Positions 1 to 9,821 of a stretch of 64,000 nt of DNA are shown piece by piece. The notes under the pieces are model-generated. The model worked only from the letters and a program-made list of their open reading frames with translations, was not told where the DNA came from and searched no databases. Location: NCBI RefSeq assembly GCF_001570545.1, contig NZ_BBXD01000021.1:186001-250000 (forward strand). The letters run 5' to 3'. The translations under genes were made by a program, and so were the position numbers. The stretch is from Herbidospora mongoliensis (GTDB lineage: Bacteria > Actinomycetota > Actinomycetes > Streptosporangiales > Streptosporangiaceae). Position 1 is the first letter of the stretch; the number at the start of each line of letters is the position of its first letter.

Positions 1-873
1 CAGGATCTCGATGGACCGGCCGCCGATGCGGTCGGTGCCGAGCGACCAGGCGAGCTGGGCCTGCATCGCCTTGATCCGGTCGGGGCGGCCGCGCAGACCG
101 GCGATCTGGGCGGAGAAGTCGACGTAGAGCGTGTCCCCCTCGACCCGGATGCCGTTGAGCTTGGTGCCCTCGGGGTAGACGTTCTCGACCGCGCCCGCCA
201 GCGGGCCGGACGGTCCGTTCAGGAGGGTGCGGATGAGCGATTCCGGCAGGCCCCTGCTGGGGTCGATCGGCACCCGCACCCGATCGGCCACCAGGCCGGT
301 GAACGACAGGTTGGGGAAGTAGATCTCGACGGGGGCGTACGCCCTCGTGAGGTCGCTGCGGAGCAGGATCAGGCCCGCGGGCGCCGCGGAGATGCGCCAC
401 TCGCCGTTGACCCGGATCAGCGTGAACGACTCGTCGACCGTCTCCTCGGAAGACGTCGGCCGGTAGCGGCCGCCCTTCTCCAGGGTGGCGACCTTCTTGC
501 CCTTGAAGGAGACGGAGAACTTGTCGGCGTCCTCTTCCGGCAGGTCGTCGGCGAAGCGGCAGTCGCAGACCGTCGTCGCGGTGGCCCACGGCTGCCAGCC
601 GGTCGCGGCCTCGCCGGTCAGATACTGCCGGGCGACCTTGCGCTGGGGGTCGTCGAAGCTGGCCATCGCGGCCTGGAAACCGCGCACGATCTCCACGGCG
701 GTCGCGTCGGGCCGGGGCGGCTGGGCCAGGATGCGGACGTAGGTCTGGCTGAGGATGTCGCCGCCGCGCTCCTCCTCGCTGGCCGTCGGCGGGTTGCCGC
801 TGGTCGGCACGATCGTGCAGCCCGCGAGGGCGGCCGCCGTCGCCACCATCGCGAAGACACGTCTAGTCGACAT
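1..873 (-). CDS. lpqB: LpqB lipoprotein, C-terminus off the left edge
   Basis: This is the partner lipoprotein of the MtrAB two-component system, expected on the outer face of the membrane where it modulates the MtrB sensor. The first 291 codons are visible and the frame stays open to the window edge. The N-terminus reads MSTRRVFAMVATAAALAGC, a basic start, a hydrophobic stretch and a lipobox (LAGC) with the lipidated Cys at residue 19. A GerMN-type segment follows at about residues 195-290 (SLIRTLLNGPSG...LYVDFS). The C-terminal propeller-like part lies outside the window. The ATG start overlaps the 3' end of mtrB by 11 bases, so the gene is probably translationally coupled to it. Identity rests on this signal peptide, the GerMN region and the mtrA-mtrB-lpqB order. 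Confidence 0.93.
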   Translation of the reverse strand, partial: MSTRRVFAMVATAAALAGCTIVPTSGNPPTASEEERGGDILSQTYVRILAQPPRPDATAVEIVRGFQAAMASFDDPQRKVARQYLTGEAATGWQPWATATTVCDCRFADDLPEEDADKFSVSFKGKKVATLEKGGRYRPTSSEETVDESFTLIRVNGEWRISAAPAGLILLRSDLTRAYAPVEIYFPNLSFTGLVADRVRVPIDPSRGLPESLIRTLLNGPSGPLAGAVENVYPEGTKLNGIRVEGDTLYVDFSAQIAGLRGRPDRIKAMQAQLAWSLGTDRIGGRSIEIL

Positions 874-2578
874 CGAAGGCCCCCGACTCCACCACGACGG
901 CGGCCGACAGCACCGGTGTGACGTGCCCGCGCCAGGTCCGGCGCATCTCGACCTCCGGCGGCACCAGCGGCAGCGGCGACCCCTTGAGCTGGATCCCGGC
1001 CCTGCGGGGCAGCGAGAGCCGGAACTGGGTGCCCTCGCCCGGGGCGCCCCAGGCCTGCAGCCAGCCGCCGTGCAGGATCGCGTCCTCGCGGGAGATGGCC
1101 AGGCCCAGGCCGGTGCCGCCGATGGTGCGGGCCCTGGACGGGTCGGCCCGCCAGAAGCGGTCGAAGACCATGTTCTCCTCGCCCGCCCGCAGGCCCACGC
1201 CGTGGTCGCGGACGGCGATGGCCACCGCGTCGCGGTCGGCCCCGAGGGTGACCACGATGTCCTTGCCCTCGCCGTGCTCGATCGCGTTGAACAGCAGGTT
1301 GCGCAGGATGCGCTCGATCCGCCGGGAGTCGCACTCGGCCATGCACGGGTCGGTGGGCAGGCGCAGTTCGAAGCGGGTGGCGTGGCGTTCGGCCAGCGCC
1401 TCGGAGTCGCCCACGGCGCGCAGCACGGTGTCGCGCATGTCGATCGACTCGAGGTCGAGGGTGGCGGCGCCGGCGTCGTAGCGGCTGATCTCCAGCAGGT
1501 CGGCCAGCATCGACTCGAACCGGTTGAGCTGGGCCTGCATGAGCTCGGCCGAGCGGGACGCCATGGGCTCGAAGTCCTCGCGGGCGTCGTACAGGAGATC
1601 GGCGGCCATCCGGACGGTGGTCAGCGGGGTGCGCAGCTCGTGGGAGACGTCGGAGACGAACTGGCGCTGCACCTGGGAGAGCTCCTCGAGCTGGTGGATC
1701 TTGAGCGCCAGGTTGGAGGCCATCTCGTTGAACGAGGCGGCGAGGCGGGCCAGGTCGTCTTCGCCGCGCACCTTCAGCCGCTCCTCGAGGCGGCCGGAGG
1801 CCAGCCGCTCGGCGGCCTGGCGGGTCAGCCGGACGGGCGTGACGACCTGACGGGTGACCAGCGAGGCGATCGCGGCCAGCAGCAGCACCAGACCCGCGCC
1901 GACCAGCACGAGGAGCTGGAGGACCGAGCTGAGCGTCGCCTCCTCCTCGTTGAGCGGGAACAGGTGGTAGACCTCGTAGTAACCGTTGGTGCCGCTGAAG
2001 ACGCGCTTGCCGATGACCAGCCCCGACACGCTCTCACCGGTCAGATAGCGCAGCGGGCTGTAGCGGGAGAGCGTCTGGTCGGTGGTGTCGGTGCGGACCC
2101 GCTGCCGGAACCCCGCGGGCACGCTCTTGCCGGCGTCGATGTTGAGGGTGGCCCGGTCCTGGCCGACGGTGTCGTTGTTGAAGATGACCACCGCGTAGCG
2201 CGACCCGGCCCGCTGGGCCAGCACGTTGATCGCCTGGTCGGCGGGGTCGGGCGGCGGCGACACGGCCGGGTCGGACTCCTCCGCAGGGGCGGGGTCGGCC
2301 GCGTTGAACAGGTAGTCGGTGATCGTCAGCACGTTGGCGCGTGCCTCGGCGGTGGCCGCGTCGGTCCGTCCGGCCAGCATGGTCTTGTTGATCGACTGGA
2401 ACAGGAAGACACCCAGCACGGCCACGACGACCACCGAGATCAGCAGGGTGGACGTCACCACCCGCATCTGGAGCGAGCGCCGCCAGGCCGAACGCGCCCG
2501 CCCGGCGTATCGCCGAGCGCGACGACGGACCCCCCGGGCGATCTGCCGGGGAGTCCGTCGGGGGCGCTTTTTGACCAT
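863..2578 (-). CDS. mtrB: MtrB sensor histidine kinase
   Basis: A 571-residue membrane histidine kinase that phosphorylates MtrA and takes part in control of cell division and wall metabolism in actinobacteria. A basic N-terminus precedes membrane segment 1 (about 40-60). An extracytoplasmic domain runs to about 218, then membrane segment 2 (about 220-242) and a HAMP linker. The dimerisation box FVSDVSHELRTPLTT carries the phospho-acceptor His313. The ATP-binding part shows LLFNAIEHGEG (N box), VRDHGVGL (G1) and GGTGLGLAIS (G2). Only 5 bases separate it from mtrA upstream, and lpqB overlaps its end, so the three form one operon. Length and order match the family. Confidence 0.96.
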   Translation of the reverse strand: MVKKRPRRTPRQIARGVRRRARRYAGRARSAWRRSLQMRVVTSTLLISVVVVAVLGVFLFQSINKTMLAGRTDAATAEARANVLTITDYLFNAADPAPAEESDPAVSPPPDPADQAINVLAQRAGSRYAVVIFNNDTVGQDRATLNIDAGKSVPAGFRQRVRTDTTDQTLSRYSPLRYLTGESVSGLVIGKRVFSGTNGYYEVYHLFPLNEEEATLSSVLQLLVLVGAGLVLLLAAIASLVTRQVVTPVRLTRQAAERLASGRLEERLKVRGEDDLARLAASFNEMASNLALKIHQLEELSQVQRQFVSDVSHELRTPLTTVRMAADLLYDAREDFEPMASRSAELMQAQLNRFESMLADLLEISRYDAGAATLDLESIDMRDTVLRAVGDSEALAERHATRFELRLPTDPCMAECDSRRIERILRNLLFNAIEHGEGKDIVVTLGADRDAVAIAVRDHGVGLRAGEENMVFDRFWRADPSRARTIGGTGLGLAISREDAILHGGWLQAWGAPGEGTQFRLSLPRRAGIQLKGSPLPLVPPEVEMRRTWRGHVTPVLSAAVVVESGAFDVD

Positions 2579-2583
2579 CTGGA

Positions 2584-3261
2584 TCAGGCGGGACCGGCTT
2601 TGTACCCGACACCGCGGACCGTCACGACGATCTCGGGGTGTTCGGGATCTTTCTCTATCTTCGCCCGGAGCCGCTGCACGTGGACGTTGACCAGCCGCGT
2701 GTCGGCGGCGTGGCGGTAGCCCCAGACCTGCTCCAGCAGCACTTCCCGGGTGAAGACCTGACGCGGCTTGCGGGCGAGCGCGACCAGCAGGTCGAACTCC
2801 AGCGGCGTGAGGTTGATGGTCTCGTCGAACCGCTTGACGGAGTGACCCGCGACGTCGATCGTGATGTCGCCTATCTGCAGGATCTCGGGCGTCGGCTCGT
2901 CGGTGCGGCGCAGCCGCGCCCGGACCCGGGCCACCAGTTCCTTGGGCTTGAAGGGCTTGACGATGTAGTCGTCGGCGCCCGATTCAAGGCCCAGCACGAC
3001 GTCGATCGTGTCGCTCTTGGCGGTGAGCATCACGATCGGCACGCCCGACTCGGCGCGGATGCGCCGGCAGACGTCGATGCCGTCGGCCCCGGGAAGCATG
3101 AGGTCGAGCAGCACGAGATCGGGGCGGGTGTCGCGGAACGCGTCGAGCGCCTTGTCGCCGTCTGACACGAAGGACGGTTCGAAACCCTCCCCGCGCAAGA
3201 CGATGCCGAGCATCTCGGCGAGAGCGGCGTCGTCGTCGACGACCAGCACGCGTCCTTTCAT
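2584..3261 (-). CDS. mtrA: MtrA response regulator (OmpR type)
   Basis: A 225-residue OmpR/PhoB-type regulator. The receiver domain (1-115) has the acidic pocket VDDD (8-11), the phosphorylated Asp53 in LVLLDLMLPG, and Lys102 in DDYIVKPF. The winged-helix DNA-binding domain (about 130-225) ends in RGVGYKAGPA and contains the typical PLEFDLLVALARKPRQVFTR segment. A GAGGGG ribosome-binding site sits just ahead of the ATG. It is the first gene of mtrA-mtrB-lpqB. In relatives MtrA is essential or developmental and binds short direct repeats; possible matches in the upstream gap are listed separately. Confidence 0.97.
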   Translation of the reverse strand: MKGRVLVVDDDAALAEMLGIVLRGEGFEPSFVSDGDKALDAFRDTRPDLVLLDLMLPGADGIDVCRRIRAESGVPIVMLTAKSDTIDVVLGLESGADDYIVKPFKPKELVARVRARLRRTDEPTPEILQIGDITIDVAGHSVKRFDETINLTPLEFDLLVALARKPRQVFTREVLLEQVWGYRHAADTRLVNVHVQRLRAKIEKDPEHPEIVVTVRGVGYKAGPA

Positions 3262-3318
3262 GGCCCCTCATTCGTTCTTCGGCGCAGCTAAGGAGGTATT
3301 TGGGCGATTTATCGGAAG

Positions 3319-3358
3319 GTTACCCGTGACCCTGTGGTAGATGAAACACGACCGTGAC
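3319..3358. promoter_or_regulatory. Possible MtrA-type repeats upstream of mtrA
   Basis: The 226-base gap between mtrA and the divergent membrane-protein gene contains GTTACC directly followed by CGTGAC (3319-3330) and a second CGTGAC at 3353-3358. MtrA boxes in relatives are described as direct repeats related to GTCAC/GTAAC, so autoregulation is conceivable. This rests on short motifs only. I see nothing else in the gap that I can support. Confidence 0.25.
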
Positions 3359-3487
3359 AAAGGACGCAGTTTAGGCCCAAATAGCTGAGCGTGCCGCTAC
3401 CGTAACGAGAATCCCAAGAACAGGCCACGTTCCAAGTGTGCTTCATGCCGCCCTGCGGCGGGGCGCGCATCATGCCAGGATTGCGAC

Positions 3488-4672
3488 ATGACAGACGGCC
3501 CCGGCGATCGTGAGCAGCCGCCTCCCGGCTGGTCCCCCACGCAACCGCCCGCATACGGCGCGCCCGGTCCCTGGGCCGCCCCCAACGCCCCCGGCTCCTA
3601 TCCGCCTCCTCCTCCCCCGCCCGGCGGTGGCTACTACCCGCCGCCCGGCAACCACTACGGCGCCCCGGTGCTCAAGCCCGGGATCATCCCGCTCCGGCCG
3701 CTGCAACTGGGCGACCTCTACAACGGCGCGGTGGCGGTCATCCGGGCCAACCCGAAGGCGACGCTCGGGCTGTCGGCGCTGGTGGTGACGGTCTCGCAGA
3801 TCATCACGCTGGCGATCCAGCTGCCCGCGTTCGGCGCCATCGCCGACATCGCGGCGCTCAGTCCCGAGTCGATAAGGGACAACCCCGAGGTCGTCTTCAG
3901 CTCCGTGGCGACATTCCTGGGCAGCACGCTGCTGGGTTCGGTCGTGTCCGCCATCGCCATCGTCGTGCTGACCGGGATGCTCACGGGGATCGTCGGCCGG
4001 GCCGTCTTCGGCGAGAAGATCACGATCGGCGCGGCCTGGGACCTGGCGAAGGGCCGGGTTCTGCCGCTGATCGGGCTGGCGCTGCTGCAGGCGGCGATCG
4101 TGTTCGGCGTCTTCCTGGTGCCGGTCGGCCTGCTGTTCGCGCTGCTCGCCGCCGGCCTGCCGACCGGGGCCTCGGTGCTCCTGGGCTTCATCCTGTTCAT
4201 CGGCGGCACCTGCTTCGCGGTGTTCTTCTACACCAAGCTGAGCATGGCGAGCTCGGCGATCGTGCTGGAGGGCATCGGCGTCGGCACCGCGATGAGCCGA
4301 TCGTTCCGGCTGGTCAAGGGTGACTTCTGGCGGGTCTTCGGCATCCTGCTGCTGACCGCGGTCGTGGCCGGCCTGGTCGCCACGGCGGTGTCGGCGCCGT
4401 TCACGCTGTTCACCTCGCTCGGCGACCCGAACGCCCCGGTCGACGGCACGCAGTTCTACATCGCCGCCATCCTCGGCGGTGTCGGCGCCATCATCGCCGG
4501 CACCATCACCAACCCCTTCACCGCCGCGGTCACCACGCTCCTGTACGCCGACCGCCGCATGCGCGCCGAGGCGTTCGACCTGGTTCTCCAGACCGAGGCC
4601 GTGGAGCGCCAGCAGGGCGCCCCCGGCACCGACCACGAGAACCTGTGGCGCCAGCGCAACCCATGGCCCTAG
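3488..4672 (+). CDS. Proline-rich multi-spanning membrane protein (glycerophosphodiester phosphodiesterase membrane-domain-like)
   Basis: A 394-residue protein. Residues 1-60 are a Pro/Gly/Tyr-rich cytoplasmic tail (runs such as PPPPPPGGGYYPPPG). About six hydrophobic segments follow, including LGLSALVVTVSQIITLAIQL, LGSTLLGSVVSAIAIVVLTG and FGILLLTAVVAGLVATAVSA. The layout matches actinobacterial proteins labelled with the membrane domain of glycerophosphoryl diester phosphodiesterases, but I see no phosphodiesterase catalytic domain. It heads a run with DUF4129, DUF4350, MoxR and DUF58 genes whose starts overlap preceding stops. Its actual function is unknown; a membrane scaffold for that module is inference. 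Confidence 0.85.
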   Translation: MTDGPGDREQPPPGWSPTQPPAYGAPGPWAAPNAPGSYPPPPPPPGGGYYPPPGNHYGAPVLKPGIIPLRPLQLGDLYNGAVAVIRANPKATLGLSALVVTVSQIITLAIQLPAFGAIADIAALSPESIRDNPEVVFSSVATFLGSTLLGSVVSAIAIVVLTGMLTGIVGRAVFGEKITIGAAWDLAKGRVLPLIGLALLQAAIVFGVFLVPVGLLFALLAAGLPTGASVLLGFILFIGGTCFAVFFYTKLSMASSAIVLEGIGVGTAMSRSFRLVKGDFWRVFGILLLTAVVAGLVATAVSAPFTLFTSLGDPNAPVDGTQFYIAAILGGVGAIIAGTITNPFTAAVTTLLYADRRMRAEAFDLVLQTEAVERQQGAPGTDHENLWRQRNPWP

Positions 4673-5277
4673 ACGTCCCGGTCGAGATCGGCCGCGGGGC
4701 CGCGCGGGAGGCCGCCCTCCGTGAGCTCGCCGACCCCGCCTATCCGAAGCCGTCGTGGGCCGACCTGCTGCTCGACCGGATCTGGCAGTTCATCCAGGAC
4801 CTGATCAACCGCGCCTCGGGTGTGCCCGGCGGCTGGCTGACCCTGCTGGTGCTCGTGCTGATCCTGGCCGTCATCGCGTTCGCGCTGATCCGGGCGGCCC
4901 GCAAGGCGTCCGGCGCCGGGCGGCAGGCGGGTGGCGGCCTGTTCGGGGAGACCCGGCTGGGGGCCGCCGAACACCGGGTCCTCGCCGAACGCCACGCCGC
5001 GGCCGGAGAGTGGGCCCAGGCGATCCGGGAGCGTCTGCGGGCCATCGCCCGTGAGCTGGAGGAACGCACGATCGTGGAACCCATGCCGGGACGCACCGCC
5101 ACCGAGCTGGCCGCCGAGGCGGGCCAGGCGCTGCCGGCGCTCGCCGGCGACCTCAGCCAGGGTGCCCGGATCTTCGCCGACGTCACCTACGGCGATCGTC
5201 CGGGCACCCCGGAGTCGTACGCCGCCCTGACCGAGCTGGATGTAGCGGTCCGGCGCGAGAATGTGACGCTGCGATGA
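4663..5277 (+). CDS. DUF4129 domain membrane protein
   Basis: About 204 residues (MALDVPVEIGRG...). One strong membrane segment (LTLLVLVLILAVIAFALIRAA) is followed by a C-terminal helical domain (AAEHRVLAERHAAAGEWAQAIRERLRAIAREL ... DVTYGDRPGTPESYAALTELD) typical of DUF4129. The family is found beside MoxR and DUF58 genes and its biochemical role is not established. I chose the ATG at 4663; a GTG at 4645 would add six residues and overlap the previous gene further. The next gene starts with an ATGA overlap. Confidence 0.87.
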   Translation: MALDVPVEIGRGAAREAALRELADPAYPKPSWADLLLDRIWQFIQDLINRASGVPGGWLTLLVLVLILAVIAFALIRAARKASGAGRQAGGGLFGETRLGAAEHRVLAERHAAAGEWAQAIRERLRAIARELEERTIVEPMPGRTATELAAEAGQALPALAGDLSQGARIFADVTYGDRPGTPESYAALTELDVAVRRENVTLR

Positions 5278-6374
5278 CGTCCGTCACCCCGACGATCACC
5301 GAGCGGTGGCGGTCGTGGCGCGGCGTGCTGGGCGCGCTCGGCCTGATCGTGATCGTCGCCGCGCTGGTCGTGCTGGGCAGCGGGGCCCGCAACGGTGGGC
5401 CGCTCGACATCGAGGCGACCAGTCCCCAGGGCGCCCGCGCACTGGCTGAGCTGCTGCGCGGCCAGGGCGTCGAGGTGAACCAGGTGACGACGTTCGACGA
5501 CGCCGTCGAGCAGGCCCCGGGGTCGCTGCTGGTGGTGGCCCGGCCCGAGTTCCTGGCCGACGACGCCGCGCTGGCCGAGCTCGCCGGGCGGGCGGGCGCC
5601 CGTCTGCTGATCGGGCCGACGGAGCCGGTGCTGACGGCGCTGGCGCCCGGCGTGACCATCCGCACCGCCTCTCCGGAGACGGTCCGGGAACCCGGCTGCG
5701 CTCTGAAGGCGGCCGTGCTGGCCGGGGACGCCTTCCTCGGCGGCCCCTCCTTCGCCGACGCGACCTGTTACGGCGCCAAGGTCGCCGTCGCCGGCGACGT
5801 CACCCTGGTCGGGTCGGGGACGTTCATGACCAACGGAAAACTGGCGGAGAACGGCAACGCGGCGCTGGCGATGAACCTGGCGGGCACCCACCAGCGGGTC
5901 ACCTGGTTCGCGCCCCGGTTCCCGCTCGGGGTGCCAGAAGGCGGCCAGAAGTCGATCGACGAGCTGATGCCGGCCAATGTCGGCTGGTTCGTCTGGGCGC
6001 TGATCGTGGCGGTGCTGCTCACCGCCCTGTGGCGGGGCCGCCGTCTCGGCCCGGTGGTCGAGGAGCGGCTGCCGGTGGTCGTCCGGGCCGCCGAGACCGT
6101 CGAGGGGCGGGGCCGCCTCTATCGCGCCCGCGCCGCCCGCGACCGGGCCGCCCTCGCGCTGCGCGAGGCCGCGCTGGCCCGGCTGACACCCCGGCTCGGG
6201 CTCACCGCGACGGCCGGGACCGACGAGATCGTTACGGCGGTGGCCGCCCGGACCGGGCAGGATGGCGGGCAGGTCCGCCAGGTCCTCTTCGGCGACACCC
6301 CCGCAGGTGACGCCGCTCTGGTCGCGCTAGCGCGCGACCTCGACATGATCGAAAGGCAGGTACGAGAGTCGTGA
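5274..6374 (+). CDS. DUF4350 domain membrane protein
   Basis: A 366-residue protein with an N-terminal membrane anchor (VLGALGLIVIVAALVVLGSGA). An extracytoplasmic DUF4350 region follows, including the pattern SPQGARALAELLRGQGVEVNQV and LLVVARPEFLADDA, with a second membrane segment (WFVWALIVAVLLTALWRGRRLGPVVEE) near residue 235 and a cytoplasmic helical tail. It overlaps the DUF4129 gene by ATGA and probably works in the same complex as the downstream MoxR/DUF58 pair; that is inference from conserved neighbourhood. Its last codons lie in a duplicated 37-base segment (see 6354-6458). Confidence 0.87.
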   Translation: MTSVTPTITERWRSWRGVLGALGLIVIVAALVVLGSGARNGGPLDIEATSPQGARALAELLRGQGVEVNQVTTFDDAVEQAPGSLLVVARPEFLADDAALAELAGRAGARLLIGPTEPVLTALAPGVTIRTASPETVREPGCALKAAVLAGDAFLGGPSFADATCYGAKVAVAGDVTLVGSGTFMTNGKLAENGNAALAMNLAGTHQRVTWFAPRFPLGVPEGGQKSIDELMPANVGWFVWALIVAVLLTALWRGRRLGPVVEERLPVVVRAAETVEGRGRLYRARAARDRAALALREAALARLTPRLGLTATAGTDEIVTAVAARTGQDGGQVRQVLFGDTPAGDAALVALARDLDMIERQVRES

Positions 6375-6438
6375 CCACACCTGACGCCGCGCTGGCCACG
6401 CTTGGTGCGAAGACCGCGAACAGGCAGGTGCGAGAGTC

Positions 6439-6458
<20 letters not shown>
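6354..6458 (+). repeat. Two 37-base direct repeats at the DUF4350-moxR junction
   Basis: Bases 6354-6390 and 6422-6458 are near-identical (three mismatches), 68 bases apart start to start. Each copy holds a Shine-Dalgarno-like AGGCAGG, the codons GAG TCG, and a GTGA stop/start overlap followed by codons for TTPDAA. The first copy opens a 23-codon reading frame (6371-6442) whose TGA overlaps the GTG of moxR. It looks like a small tandem duplication of the translational-coupling junction. Confidence 0.85.
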
Positions 6459-7391
<933 letters not shown>

Positions 7392-7392
<1 letters not shown>

Positions 7393-8714
7393 TGGCGCTG
7401 ACCGGGCGGGCCGCGCTGCTCGCGGTCGCGGGGGCGCTGATCGTGCTCGCCGCGCCCGCGCCCGCCGTCGCGTTCTGGCTGGTCGTCTCGGTGATCGCGG
7501 CGGCGATCGTGATCGACCTGGTGCTGGCGGGGAGCGTGCGGGCGCTGCGGTTCGAGCGCTCCGACGACCTGCGGGTACGACTCGGGGAGACCGCCGAGGT
7601 CACCCTGCTGGTGGCCAATCCGGGCGGCCGGCGGGTACACGGCCTGCTGCGGGACGCGTGGCCGCCGAGCACCCGTCCGGGCCCCAGAGAGCACGACGTC
7701 GACATCCCGGCCGGGGAACGACGCCGGGTGACCACGACGCTGCGTCCGCTCCGCAGGGGCGACTTCACGGCCGCGGGGGTGACGGTCCGGGCGCTGGGGC
7801 CGCTGGGGGTGGCCGCCCGGCAGGGCTCCCATCAGGTCGACGGCCGGATCAGGGTGCTGCCGCCGTTCCTGTCGCGGCGTCACCTGCCCGCCAAGCTGGC
7901 GCGGCTGCGGGCCATCGACGGGCTCAACCCCGTCCAGATCCGGGGTCAGGGCACCGAGTTCGACTCGCTGCGGGAGTACGTCGTCGGCGACGACGTCCGG
8001 TCCATCGACTGGCGGGCCACCGCGCGCCGGGCCGACGTCGTGGTGCGGACCTGGCGGCCGGAGCGTGACCGGCGGGTGCTGATCGTGCTCGACACCGGCC
8101 GGACCTCGGCCGGGAGGGTCGGCGTCGACCCCTCGTCGGGCGATCCGAGCGGCTGGCCCCGGCTCGACTGGGGCATGGACGCCGCCCTGCTGCTGGCCGC
8201 CCTCTGCGCGCGGGCCGGCGACCGGGTCGACTTCCTCGCCTACGACCGCACGGTCAGAGCTCAGGTGACCGGTGGCGGCCGGGGCGATCTGCTGCCCGGC
8301 CTGGTGACCGCGATGGCGCCGCTGGAGCCGGAGCTCGTGGAGGCCGACGCCCACGGGATGGTGGCCGCCGTGCTGGCCCGGGTGCGGCGGCGCAGCCTGG
8401 TGGTCGTGCTGACCGACCTGAACGCGACCGCGCTGGACGAGGGCCTGCTCCCCCTGCTCCCGCAGCTGGCGTCCCGGCACCTGGTGCTGCTGGCGGCCGT
8501 GGCCGACCCCCGGGTGGCCGCGCTGGCGGCCGGGCGGGACGGCGCCGACGAGGTGTTCGACGCGGCGGCGGCCGAACGCCAGCGGGTCGAACGCCGTCAG
8601 GTGACCGCGCGGCTGCGCCGCCACGGCGCCGAGGTCGTCGACGCGCTACCGGAAGACCTGGCCTCGGCGCTGGCCGACGCCTATCTGAACCTGAAGGCCG
8701 CCGGCCGGCTCTGA
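7392..8714 (+). CDS. DUF58 domain protein
   Basis: A 440-residue protein starting MALTGRAALLAVAGALIVLAAPAPA, with two adjacent N-terminal membrane segments. A middle region carries the DUF58 signature GTEFDSLREYVVGDDVRSIDWRATARR. A VWA-like fold follows (RRVLIVLDTGRTSAG ... LVVVLTDLNATALDEG). DUF58 proteins are usual partners of MoxR ATPases. The ATG overlaps the moxR stop codon (TGATG), so coupling is likely. It ends the coupled run that starts at 3488. Confidence 0.92.
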
Positions 8715-8802
8715 GAACTCCGCACCGGCGCGGATCAGGCAAGGCCCGTTTCGTCAGCAGCTCCAGGCCGACCCGGTGCCGGTCTCGACGCATGGGCGAC
8801 CT

Positions 8803-9795
8803 TCAGGCCGTCGGCACGACGTCGGGGGCGTCGGTGATGTCGCCCGTCTCGCCGGCTCGCGCGGCCCGGCGGCCGTAAATGACCACGTACAGCAGGAAAA
8901 GGATCTCGGCGGCGGCGCCGATCGTGATGCGGGCCCAGGTCGGCAGCGGCGACGGGGTGACGAGGGCCTCGATGAGGCCCGAGATCAGCAGCACCACCGC
9001 GAGCCCGAGCACCACCGCGACCACCGCGCGGCCCTGTTCGGCCAGCACCTGCGCGCGGGGGCGCGGCCCCGGCGCGATCAGCGACCAGCCGACCCGCATG
9101 CCCGCCCCGGCGGCCAGGAAGACCGCAGTGAGCTCCAGCAGCCCGTGGGGCGTGATCAGCCCGAAGAACACGTCGCCCCGGCCCGAGTCGATCATGATGC
9201 CGCCGATCAGCCCGACGTTCGCGGCGTTCTGATAGAGGATGTACGGAATGAGCACGCCCCCGATCACCGACGAGGCGATGCACTGGGCCGCCACCCACGC
9301 GTTGTTCACCCACACGTGCGCGGCGAACGACCCGGCGGGGTTCTCGCTGTAGTAGTCGGCGAAGTCGTGCTCGACCAGCTGCTTGATCTCCGCGGGGGTG
9401 CCCATCGCGGCCCGCACCTCGGGGTTGCCGGCCACCCACATCCCCACGGCCACGGCGACGATCGCCGACGCCACCGCCGCACCCAGCCACCACCGCCACG
9501 ACCGGTAGCAGACCACGGGGAACGCGACCGTCCAGAACCGGAGGAACTCCCGCCAGGCGGGCGCGTGGGCGCCGGTGACGGCCGACCGCGACCGGGCGAC
9601 CAGGGCCGACAGCCGGCCGGTCAGCACGCCGTCACGGGACGCCGAGCGGACGATGGACAGGTGGGTGGACACCCGCTGGTAGAGCTCGACCAGTTCGTCG
9701 ACCTCGGGCCCGGTCAGCTTGCGCCGCCGCTTCACCAGGTCGTCGAGCCGGTCCCAGGTGGGCTGGTGGGCGGCTCGGAAGGCGTCGATGTCCAC
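8803..9795 (-). CDS. Stage II sporulation protein M (SpoIIM)-like membrane protein
   Basis: About 330 residues (start VDIDAFRAAHQPTWDRLDDLVKRRRKL). A cytoplasmic helical N-terminus is followed by hydrophobic segments including WWLGAAVASAIVAVAVGMWVAG, LLELTAVFLAAGAGMRVGWSLIAPG and VVAVVLGLAVVLLISGLIEALV, as in the SpoIIM/DUF95 family. In Bacillus SpoIIM belongs to the engulfment machinery; the actinobacterial homologues sit beside MoxR/DUF58/RDD genes and have no proven role. I chose GTG at 9795; a GTG at 9837 would put the gene over the divergent RDD start. With the chosen start only 26 bases separate the two genes. Confidence 0.9.
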   Translation of the reverse strand: MDIDAFRAAHQPTWDRLDDLVKRRRKLTGPEVDELVELYQRVSTHLSIVRSASRDGVLTGRLSALVARSRSAVTGAHAPAWREFLRFWTVAFPVVCYRSWRWWLGAAVASAIVAVAVGMWVAGNPEVRAAMGTPAEIKQLVEHDFADYYSENPAGSFAAHVWVNNAWVAAQCIASSVIGGVLIPYILYQNAANVGLIGGIMIDSGRGDVFFGLITPHGLLELTAVFLAAGAGMRVGWSLIAPGPRPRAQVLAEQGRAVVAVVLGLAVVLLISGLIEALVTPSPLPTWARITIGAAAEILFLLYVVIYGRRAARAGETGDITDAPDVVPTA

Positions 9796-9802
9796 GATCG
9801 CG

Positions 9803-9815
9803 AGCCTAGTAGGGT
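9803..9815. promoter_or_regulatory. Back-to-back -10 elements between SpoIIM-like and RDD genes
   Basis: The 26-base gap holds TAGGGT on the plus strand (9810-9815, six bases before the RDD ATG) and TAGGCT on the minus strand (9808-9803, seven bases before the GTG). Both fit TAnnnT, and their distance to the start codons fits leaderless transcripts in both directions. No ribosome-binding site is visible for either gene. Confidence 0.5.
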
Positions 9816-9821
9816 CGGGAC

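Noticed and set aside
755-2719. 654-codon plus-strand open frame opposite mtrB
   Set aside because: Shadow of mtrB; no start signal or family match.
8715-8802. GCACCGG/CCGGTGC inverted repeat between DUF58 and SpoIIM-like genes
   Set aside because: Only seven base pairs with a 44-base loop; too weak to call a terminator.
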